Positions 9,355-18,478 of a DNA stretch of 64,000 bases are shown one piece after another. The DNA comes from Viola odorata. Taxonomy: Eukaryota > Streptophyta > Magnoliopsida > Malpighiales > Violaceae. The stretch lies in the NCBI GenBank assembly GCA_963691705.1, contig OY829545.1, positions 43,449,475 to 43,513,474 of the forward strand, in the 5' to 3' direction. Numbering within the stretch: position 1 is the first letter of the stretch; every line of letters begins with the position of its first letter. Under the pieces are notes generated by a model, which had not been told where the DNA came from, did not search any database, and worked only from the letters and a program-made list of their open reading frames with translations. A program made the translations under genes and the position numbers.

Positions 9355-9813
9355 ATGACTGATTCTTATTTGCTAGGTACGGCTTCGGGGAATTCACCGC
9401 CAACTCCTCCGACCACCCCTGACACAGATAATCCTCCCCCATCGCCTCCTTGGAGGCCGGTTGTCCGCCGGCGATGTCGCAAGAGGCGGAGGAAGGAAGT
9501 TGAACGAAGAAGGAAGGAGGCTGCCCAGGCCTCTAAGTCATTTTTCGACTCTCTGGCTTTTCTTGCTAGGGGGGAGAAAAAACCGTCTCCCCCTCCGCAG
9601 GAATCACCTCCGTGGGCTCCCTCTGCTTGCTCGGCCACCGGGGCAGTATCGCTAGGCGTTAAGGAGGAGTTACCCAAGTTGACTTCTGCCGCTGGAAAGA
9701 AGGTTGGTGAGTCTTCTCCCCCTGCTATCGTGGATTCACCATTCTGGGGTGGCGATGACGAAGAGGACGTAGTCTATTGCTACGGTGTTACTTGGTCCGA
9801 CAGTGATGAGTAG
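9355..9813 (+). CDS. E2 antisense ORF A2, proline-rich basic/acidic protein of unknown function
   Basis: The ATG at 9355 opens a 152-codon frame. The order is a Pro/Thr-rich N-terminus, a strongly basic stretch (VRRRCRKRRRKEVERRRKE, about residues 35-55) that could be a nuclear localisation or nucleic-acid-binding signal, a second proline-rich part, and an acidic tail (DDEEDVVYCYGVTWSDSDE). I recognise no family. It sits on the same strand and in the same module as A1, A3 and A4. Confidence 0.5.
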   Translation: MTDSYLLGTASGNSPPTPPTTPDTDNPPPSPPWRPVVRRRCRKRRRKEVERRRKEAAQASKSFFDSLAFLARGEKKPSPPPQESPPWAPSACSATGAVSLGVKEELPKLTSAAGKKVGESSPPAIVDSPFWGGDDEEDVVYCYGVTWSDSDE

Positions 9814-10280
9814 GGCCTTAATCCTTCTTTTTGTAGATGCCGTATGGCCTTTCTCATAATAATGAATGATGGTTTTACTTCCTTTTCGCTTTTCATCGCT
9901 TACTTATTGTTTCTTTCTGAGCGTTCTGGGTTAACGCGGATGCGTCCCTTTCGCTACGGGTAACTGCCTTCAACTTCTAATCGGTAACTGTCTTATTTCA
10001 GAAGACACAAACGACTATCCACGTGTCTTTTTCTGTTCCGTACGTGTTTCATTTTTACAGGCTGTCTCTTCTTCAGGCTTTCCTTTATAAGGAAATCATC
10101 TCTCTCTTTTACTGCTTCTGCGAATATTTTGAGTTTTTGCACATTTTCTCTCTCTTCTGCACTTCTTTTCTTCGAGAGGTTTTTCCGCGACCGCTCACTG
10201 GTGCCGGCGACCGGCTTATTGGCTTTTTGCTCCAAGTATTTACTCCTTCTACCGCCGTAGATTTACTTTTACTGTCCCTT
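9814..10280. promoter_or_regulatory. Upstream region of antisense gene A3
   Basis: This pyrimidine-rich spacer has TATAAGG in CTTTATAAGG near 10085, about 195 bases before the chosen ATG of A3. An open frame continues upstream from 10281 to 10023, but no ATG in it is well placed, so it is treated as leader. Confidence 0.4.
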
Positions 10281-12523
10281 ATGTCTTCAACTGTTGAAAA
10301 CCCCATAGATCCCGAAGCTAGGCGAACTCGCAGCATATTCAATTGTAATGAGGTTTTGAGGGTTGAATTAGAGGAGAGTGGTATTACTTTTCCCACGGGC
10401 TATCGCCCTTTTGTCTCTTTGAAGGACACTCGGCTGCCTGACGCCATGTGGGGAACATTCCGGTTAGTTTATTTCAAGATGTTTACTTACGGATTCCGTT
10501 TTCCACTCCATACTTCTCTGTTGAAACTGCTAGATCATTACGACCTTAATCCCGTCCAGATTACTCCACCCTCTTGGTGTGGTATTTACGCTTTCCTTCG
10601 TTCGTGCGAGATGAAGCGTATATTTGCTCCATCGCTTGATCTATTCCGTACATTCTTTGTCTTGAGTTGTCGCGACTGCCTGGTAGATATTACCCCCAGA
10701 TGGGATGATGTCGTTGTGCAACTGTTCTGGCGGAACTTTCAAGGTTTTGAGGAACACGTAGATGACTGGAAGTCTGGCTTTTTCACCCTCCGTTTGCCGT
10801 CACGGCTCTGGCGCGGGGGTTTCAATCGAAAAATCAATAGTGGCGTTTGGAAAAGACCGGAAGCGCTGTCAAGCCAGGATGTTTCCAACGTTAGCGCCTT
10901 GTTAGAAATAGAAGGGTCTTTCCGTATCCGGGAGTTTGCTCGGTTCAGGCCCTTGTCAGAGTGTGTTGTGGGTGAGTTTCCTTTTTCTTCTTTATCGCTT
11001 CACTCTTCTTAATTTGCTAATATGTTTTGTTGGCAGGTAACGCTGAGAGTAGTTCTTCTGGGGAAGGTGACGCCCCTTTGAACGTAACACCTCTCCAGTC
11101 GCTGCCTCCTTCTCCTCCGCCTAAAAACTCCCGCCGCCCACCTATTCCGCCTAGAAGGGGAAGGACTAAAACCGTCACAACTCGCAGAGCCTCCACTCGA
11201 CCTTCTTGTTTCCTTGAAAATTGGCTTCCTTCCCGTAGCAAGAGGGTAGCTCAAGGTGATCCTGTGTTTGAGAAAATCGACAGCGATAGCGAGAGCATGG
11301 ACACTGGTCCTGAATTACGTCACGCTACTATTGCCCAAAGGATGAAACTTAGGTCGAGGAGGAATGATGACACGGCGGAATCGGCTGAGGACGATAGCGA
11401 AGAAATTGCAGAAGAGACGGAGCGTCTCGTAAAGAAGGTTCGCACAGAGAAAACTGAACCCCTAGTTCCCCCTTTGAAGGGAGTTAACGCGGCCCCTTCC
11501 GAGAATATTAACGCTTCTCATGCCGCGAGTACTTCGCAAGTGGTGAAAAATATCAAAGCTATCAGGGTGCCTTCCGCCGTTTCTATCGAAAACAATGAGA
11601 CCTCGGTAGCCGCGACCTCTCCTTTGTCGTCGGGCCATCCTGCTTCCCCGATAGGTTCTTTTATCCCCGAGACAACCCCACCAGTTTCGAGTTTAGGCGT
11701 TCCTCCTGAATTTTTCCCACGGAAGCCTCCTCTTTTGTTTCTGTCTTCAATTTCGGGCGTTGGTGATTGCGCAAAAAATTGTTCCCCTCCTTACATCGCC
11801 AACCTTTCTCCTCAGAGGTCCCAGGGCCCTACTGGATATCAGCTGGATTTGTCCTCTTTCGGCACTGATGGGCTTCGTGCCTTAGGAATATCGGATCCGT
11901 TATCGCGAGAAGAGCCCGTGGGTCCCATAGTGGGACAGATGTTTACTTCTTCCAAGGACAGGGAAGAGCTTTTACAGCATGCTCCCGAGACACGACAGTC
12001 ACACCTTATGAACGACATGCTGGCCAGCTTTCGGAAATTTCATTACTTTCTTGAAGGCCAGCGTAACAAAACTCGACCCTGTTCGGATTTGCAGGAACAA
12101 TTAGACGCGGCTTTGGCGAAGGCGAAGGAGCTATCGCAGTTGCAAGAACGAACTCGGGCGGAGTTGGAGGATTGTCGCGGTGAACTTTCTCGGGAGAAGT
12201 CGAAGGGGAAGGCGAGAGCAGAGCTAATGGAGGCGGAACTGGTGGTGGCTGATAAAAAGAATGTCTTCCTTCGCGAAGAGTTGTCATCTCGCGATGCCGA
12301 TTTGGCCAAAGTTCCTTCGAGGATAGCCTGGTGGAAGAATAAGACCATCGAGGTTTGTATCGCAGGGTTTAAGGATCTCCATGTCCGAGGCGCTGTCGAT
12401 TTATCCATGCTGGCCAATTACGCCTCTCAAAAAATTAAAGATCTTAGTGAAGGCGAAAGGAGTTTTCCTCCTTCCGGGGAAAAGCAAGGGAACGATGACG
12501 GCGAGGCATGCGATGACTCTTAA
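10281..12523 (+). CDS. E2 antisense gene A3, two exons, plant 'putative gypsy-type transposon' domain and coiled coil
   Basis: Exons are 10281-10971 and 11037-12523. The intron is a good GT-AG match (GGTGAGTTTC donor, TTGGCAG acceptor) and joins in phase, giving about 725 residues. The N-terminal 230 residues (FKMFTYGFRFPLHTSLLKLL, then CGIYAFLRSCEMK) resemble the plant domain listed in Pfam as Transposase_28, 'putative gypsy type transposon'; that assignment is from memory of the pattern. A proline- and arginine-rich linker with possible nuclear signals follows, then an acidic stretch, then a coiled coil from about residue 570 (LQEQLDAALAKAKEL) and a WW-containing C-terminal block (RIAWWKNKTIEV). 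Gene A4 is a diverged paralogue. The molecular role is unknown. Confidence 0.68.
10972..11036 (+). other. Intron of antisense gene A3
   Basis: This 65-base intron starts GTGAGTTTCC and ends TTTTGTTGGCAG. It interrupts a GGT codon (phase 1), and the downstream frame is open for 495 codons. The fit of splice sites with both open frames on the plus strand argues that the antisense transcript is real. Confidence 0.65.
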
Positions 12524-13139
12524 TTGATCCATTGAAGAACATTGCTATTTATTTTCCATGTCTTGTAATAACGTCCTATCGCGAGGCGATATCGGTACTT
12601 TGCTCTTTGGGCGATATCTTATTTTATTTCGCTCTCTTGCTGTCTTGAGAACTGTTCTTTTATTCATCGCCAATTTGCATTATTTCCTTTCTTGCGATAT
12701 CGCTTTTGCTTTTTATCAAAAGTCACGTCTACTTTTTAGAGCATTTAATGCTCGCGACCCTTCCGTCGATGCGCGGGAAAAGTCATGATGGTGCCGACAC
12801 ACGTGTTCGTTTCTTCTGCCGCTTCACCTTAGCGTGTTTAGAAATTTTAACCAGATCGAAGCGTTTGCCGCGCTTCTTCTAGATTCGTACTCATTGCTTG
12901 AGTCTTATCCCACATGCCGCTTCGACACAACGACTGCAGCATCCGTCGTTTCCTTTTAATTACTAGGGTTATAAACCCTCTTTATTTCTTCCCTTTTCTT
13001 TTTCATTCCACTTTTTCATATTATCTCTCAGCCGTCTTGTCCTTCTCACCTCCATTCAAGGCTTTCGAAGTTCTTTCCTTCCAAAGGTACTTCCCTTCCT
13101 TTCCCTCGTCTTCTTCATTTCTGTTTCCTTAGTCCTGTC
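12524..13139. promoter_or_regulatory. Spacer and probable promoter between antisense genes A3 and A4
   Basis: It holds several GCGATAT/ATATCGC motifs (about 12585-12710) and a TATA-like TATAAA at 12970-12975, followed by a pyrimidine-rich leader to the ATG at 13140. No coding region is supported. Confidence 0.5.
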
Positions 13140-15473
13140 ATGGCGAAGACTCGCCGTTCTGAGTCGAAATCCATCGATGAGAAGAAAATGGATACCACGG
13201 TCAGTGTTATTACCACGGAGGCCATTCTCCGGGAGCATTTGGCTGCTCACGGTGCCGTTATTCCTGACGGTTACCAAGCTGTTGTTGCCCCTGGGTCGGT
13301 TCGTTTAAACAGCGTTCTGACCGGCAATCAAAGGGTGTTATATGCCCAGATGTTTCGCTACGGTTTCCGGTTCCCTATCGATTCTTTCGTCAAGGGTTTG
13401 CTTATTGCTGGCAATTTCAATCCTGCCCAGTTAGCCCCAAATGCATATTGCTGTGTTTATGCTTTCTTGGAACTCTGTAGATATAAGGGGATCACTTCCC
13501 CTTCTCTTTTGTTGCTTAGATCCCTTTTTAAGTTGATGAAGTGCCGGGGTGTGATAACCATATCGCCTCGCTTTGACGATGATTCTCTCAAGTCTTTTAC
13601 TTGGAAGTTGCTCCATATTGAGTCTTCTGTTGAGGCTTGGAAAAAGGAGTTCTTTCTGATAAATTTTCCTGACGCTCCTGGTCCCGAGTGGCGTTCTGGG
13701 TTCAACCAGGACGTCCAAGATGGCGTTTGGAGTCGACCAGGGACACTTCCCGCACGTGAACAAGGATGGTTAAACACCTTACTCCAACTGGAGATCAGCG
13801 TTCATATTCGACTCACGGCCTACAGAATGGCCATTCAGGAGTGCGTTAGACGTGAGTATCGCGCTACCTTTCCCTTTCATCGCTGATACTAACGCTGACG
13901 TTATTTTGTGATTTTGCAGCGACGGATCCTGACTATAAACCCGAAAGCGTAAGAAGACGCTTAAGGAGAGCTCGTAATAGAGAGGAAAAGGAAAAGCTTG
14001 ATTCAGAGGCCACTGATAATCCTTCTGAGCTTCCGGCTACTTCCGCGAATCTCGCTCAAGTATCCTCCTCCTCAGTTGGCGAAGGGAATACTGACATCCC
14101 TGAAGGTGTTCCCATCGTGACAGTTGCTGCTCCCTCGTCTTCTCAGGCTCCTAAGGCCATTGCCAGAGGAAAAAAGAAGAAAAGAACACGGAGTATCGCC
14201 ACTCTTACTCCTTCTCCCGACGCTGCGGGTTCTTCTGAGGCACTATCTTCCCTCAACACCGCTACCGTAAGCGTGTTTTTTCTTTCTCAATATCTGTCAT
14301 CATTTGGTCTATTTTTCTTTTCTCAATTTGTACTTCTTGCAGGAGGCCGTTGTAGTTACTGCGTCCGCTCCTTCAGGCGATATGAATCTCACTTATGTGC
14401 TGAGGGGTTCTGCGAAGAGGGCCCGGATAGAAGGCGAGGATGAGAACATACCCTCCTCTAACATCGCGGGGGAAGGTGGTTCCGTTAACGTTCCTGATTC
14501 CGCGGTGGCTCCTCCAGGTAGACATTCCGTGGAAGATTTGGGGAACCTAGGCGGTGCGGACCCCTTTGGTGCTTCGCCCAGTTCCTTTGGCGGGCCTGTG
14601 CATCATTATTCCTCTTCTTTAGGCTATCAAGACGTCTTTCATGACCTTTCGGGCTATCAGCCTCATGGTACCTTCCTTCCCCCGGGCAGTTCTTCTTCAC
14701 AGGTTCGCGCCCCTGGTCCTCTGGCTTTCGTTCCCTCTAGCGTTCCTTGGCGGCAACGCTATAATGAAGCCGGAACCTCTTTCAATTTTGCGGCGGATCT
14801 TTGTCCATTAAACGGGCTCGGCGAAGTGACCCATCAGGTTGAGTTGTTCGACTTCCGTACCCGTGGTTTGGCAGCCATCGGGGGCGATGGTTCAGATGAG
14901 GTCTCTGCCCTGCTGGCTTCTCAAATTCTGGCCTCATCTGCAGAACGGGAAGCTTTCCTTTCCCAGGCGGAAGATGACCAAGTGAACTCCGTCCGTGCTG
15001 GCCTTTTCTCCAATATGATGAAATTTCACTATTGGGCGGAGGAGATGAAGCATCGGGCTGTTTCCCTTCGTTCTGTTTCGGCGGAGCTGTCCAAGGAGCA
15101 AGAGGAAAGGAAAAAGGTGTTGGCAGATCGTTCCAAGATACTGCTGGCTCACCACGATTTGCAGAAACAGCATTCCGCCCTGGAAACAGCTTTGTCAGAG
15201 GAACAAGCCAAAGTGACTGCTTTGGAGAATGAGAAGTCCTCTTTAGAAAAGGAGAAGGCAGCTTTGGCGGAAGAGTCAGTCGATATGGGCTGGTGGCATG
15301 CTGAACAGACCGCCCGTGTTCTTGTTAAGTGTTTCGAAGAAATTCATGGGGTGGATGCGTACAAGGGCGAAGATGTCGCGAAAGCCTTTCTACAAAGTTC
15401 TGCCCATATCAACGAAGCAGGATATCGCCAAGCCAAGGCAGCGGGCTGGAAACGACAAGTCCCCAAGAGCTGA
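13140..15473 (+). CDS. E2 antisense gene A4, three exons, paralogue of A3
   Basis: Exons are 13140-13851, 13920-14266 and 14343-15473. Introns have GTGAGT/GCAG and GTAAGC/TGCAG borders and join in phase to about 729 residues. The N-terminal domain (MFRYGFRFPIDSFVKGLLI, then CCVYAFLELCRYKGI) aligns with A3. A lysine/arginine cluster (RGKKKKRTRS) in exon 2 may be a nuclear signal. Exon 3 has low-complexity sequence, then a coiled coil rich in E and K and a WW block (GWWHAEQTARV), as in A3. Shared order and motifs such as MMKFHYWAEE versus FRKFHYFLEG show an internal duplication. Function is unknown; a nucleic-acid-binding or silencing-related accessory role is only a guess. Confidence 0.68.
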
Positions 15474-16578
15474 TTTGCCGCGATATTTTGCCGTTCCCTC
15501 CAGCAATCACATATCGCTTGGCTTTTGTCTTTTGTCTTTGCAGCATCAATATTTTGAACAGTGATTTCTTTGTAAATTCTTGAGGTGCCTTTAATATTTC
15601 TAGGCAATCCCTTTATCGATATTTCTCTTTTATTTTTCTCATCGCGAGACTTCTCTCGTCACTGAGGTTGCCTTATCCGCACGGTGCGTTTACTTTCTTG
15701 AGCAGATCCTTGGTATTTATACCAAGAAGACCAAGATCTATGTCGGGTTGGCCTTTCGATGAGCCTATCGGTATCATGACCACCTCTCCTTCCGCTGCTC
15801 AGAAGCATTCTGCACATCTCTAATTGTAGATTTATCAGTAACAAAACGAGATTTGAGAGATAGTGATTACCCGTAGGAGCCCGTTCGCTGCTATCATTAG
15901 GTTTTATCACGGAACCCGTTTCGAATCGCGTTTTCCCTCAGCTCTACATTTCGCCAAGGGTTACTTATCCGGTTACCAGCTGGAATTACGCGATCCTTCA
16001 CGTTTCCCTTATCTCTCAATCGGCCTTTCTAAGTGCCTCATCTCGTGAGCTGTCGGATCTGGACGGCTATCACAAGGCTAGAGAATTTTCATTTTTATAG
16101 GCGTTGTCCTCTCGTTTAGAACCGTGTCCTTACTTAATGGTTTAGCTGCACCAGCCCGACCGTTAAGATAGGATTCTTGTTTCTAAACAGAGTTTCTAAC
16201 TCTTTGGGGTGTGTCTTGTCTTGATGTACCGTCTCCACGAGATCGGTTATCATTAAAGAACTTTTCACTCCCAAAGATACCGGGCAGTGCCCTCACTTAG
16301 TGAGCCATCTGATCAAGATCGGTCATCACAAGGATAGGACTTTTCACCCCCGGGGGCGTCAAGGATCTTTCAATCCGACGCTAACCAAGGATACACTGGG
16401 GTCGTGCCCTCACTTAGTGGGCCATCTGATCAAGACCGACCATCACAAGGATAGGACTTTTCACTCCTAGGGTACCCCCCTTTTTATCTGCACAAAAGCA
16501 ACCACAAACCCACGAAAACTCTCCTATTGAGCGTTAGCCACGGTTAGGGTCGTTATAATCCAAATAGTGCAGATAAAA
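15474..16578. other. Tail-to-tail intergenic region of E2 with direct repeats
   Basis: This lies between the end of antisense gene A4 and the end of gag-pol, which converge here. It is AT-richer at the left. At the right it carries direct repeats: GTGCCCTCACTTAGTG plus about 50 more conserved bases starts at 16287 and again at 16404 (period 117). Weaker relatives lie near 16060 and 16225. Both transcripts should terminate in this stretch. No ORF is convincing. Confidence 0.6.
16225..16470. repeat. Direct repeats with 117-bp period
   Basis: Two well-conserved copies start at 16287 and 16404. They share CTCACTTAGTG, CATCTGATCAAGA and CATCACAAGGATAGGACTTT. A weaker copy precedes them at about 16225-16270. 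They lie just beyond the pol stop codon. Confidence 0.7.
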
Positions 16579-18478
16579 TTAAACTCTAGGGTAAGATAAC
16601 TTCAAACGAGCGATATTCCAGGAGTTGGATAAAGGCGTACCGTCAAGTGTCTCCAGGCGATAGGCCCCTCTTCCGACAACGTGGGTTACGCGATACGGTC
16701 CTTCCCAGTTAGGACTAAGCTTTCCCATACGTTGTCCGGTTGCTCGCCTGTCTCGGAGCACAAGGTCACCGTTTTTCAACAATCGCTCTTTGACCTGCCT
16801 GTTATGATAACGGGCCATTTTTCTTTTGTAGTGTTGCGTTTTCAGTAGGACTTCTTCTCGAACCTCTGGTAATGCGTCCAGATTAGCACGTAACCGTTCC
16901 TCGTTCCGTTCCTCACGAAAGTGAGCCACCCGCAGGCTCATGGCCCCAATTTCCACTGGCGTAACGGCTTCAGTTCCGAAAGCCAACGCAAAAGGTGTTT
17001 CTCCAGTGCTGACTTTTACGGTCACGCGGTATGCCCACATCACGTATGGCAATTCATCAGCCCACTTCTTCTTAGACCCCTCTAGGTTTTTCTTAATACC
17101 GCTGAGGATGCTCCTATTAGTTACCTCTGCTTGTCCGTTGGTTTGTGGGTGAGCCACGGAAGAGAATCTCTGCTCAATCCCGAATTCTGAGCATTGGTCT
17201 TTGAAGAATTGGCTGGTGAATTGGGTCCCGTTATCGCTGACAAGGATACGAGGCACCCCGAATCTCATGATAACTTGATGTTTGAAAAAATGCCATGTTT
17301 TTTCTGCCGTGATTGTGGCAACCGCTTCAGCTTCCGCCCACTTCGTAAAATAGTCCACAGCCACTATAACAAATTTCAGTTGGGACCTTGCCTTTGGAAA
17401 TGGACCCAGGATGTCAATCCCCCATTTGGCAAAAGGGCAAGGGGCGATGATTTCCGATATTTCCGTGGCTGGACGTTGAGGAATTTTAGCGAATTCCTGA
17501 CATTTGGGGCAAGCTTGTATATAATCGTGGCAATCCCTTCGTATAGTGGGCCAGTAGAATCCTGATCTGAAAACTTGTGCCGCCAAGGTGCCGCCTGACG
17601 CGTGCATTCCGCATATCCCTTCGTGGATTTCGCGTAAGGTGTGAAGGCCCTCTTGTTCGGTTATACATTTGGCGCCGGGGTGAGAAAAACATCTTCGAAT
17701 TAGATCCCCGTTATAGTATGTGCAACGAGCAGCCTGTCTTAGCACTTTCATTTTTTCAGCGTTACCGTCGGGCAGCTCTTCGTGCATCAGGTATTTTATT
17801 ACCGGAATCCGCCAATCATTCTCGAGCTCATTCACACACAAAGAGGCTTGTTCCTCCATGAAGGACGGCACCGCTAGCTCACGATAATACACATCTTTAG
17901 GTATAGATGCTTCAGGATTCGCGGCCAGCTTGGCAAGGTAATCGGCTTCAGCATTTTCCTCTCGGGGGACGTGCTCGAAGCTGACTTGCATGCCCTCTTT
18001 CTTTATTTCCACTAGTTCTCGCGTTACCTTAGAGAGGTATTGCACCATAATAGGTTCTCGAGCCTGAGAGTGTCCTGAGACCTGGTCAATTATCAGTTTG
18101 GAGTCTCCACAAATTTTTAGACGCAGATCTCCTGTTTGGCCGGTATCGCGCCTTCCCTTAGAAGAAAATTCTCTTCCTATTCTGAGTCCAGCTAGCAACG
18201 CCTCATATTCGGCTGCGTTATTGGACAAAGGATGCAAGATTCGAATAGCATACCGTATATGCATATCGTGCGGCCCGTTTATGAAGACTCCAACCCCCGC
18301 CAGTTCTTGGTTTTTGGCTCCGTCCACATGAACGATCCAAAGATCTGTATAAGTTTCTAGGAACGGGAGATCCATATCGTTCCATTCCGCTTCCGGTACA
18401 CCACTCAAAGGGTCCTCTGTGAAAGTACACTCCGCTATAAAATCAGCAAGGACCTGAGCCTTTACGGATGGCCGTGAC
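16579..18478 (-). pseudogene. E2 pol, 3' part: second RNase H and integrase (out of frame with the 5' part)
   Basis: From about 18478 the minus strand reads on in a different frame from gag-RT. The first 150 residues form a second RNase H domain (IVHVDGAKN, NNAAEYEALLAGL, CGDSKLIIDQV), the extra domain of the Tat lineage. Integrase follows, with an HHCC zinc site (H...H...CPKC), the catalytic D-D-E in GIDILGPF, VSDNGTQF and QAEVTNR, and a C-terminal tail with RMGKLSPNWEGPYRV. The stop is at 16579-16581. Integrase itself looks intact. The frame switch comes from a short deletion relative to the canonical spacing after SSGRM. Confidence 0.88.
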
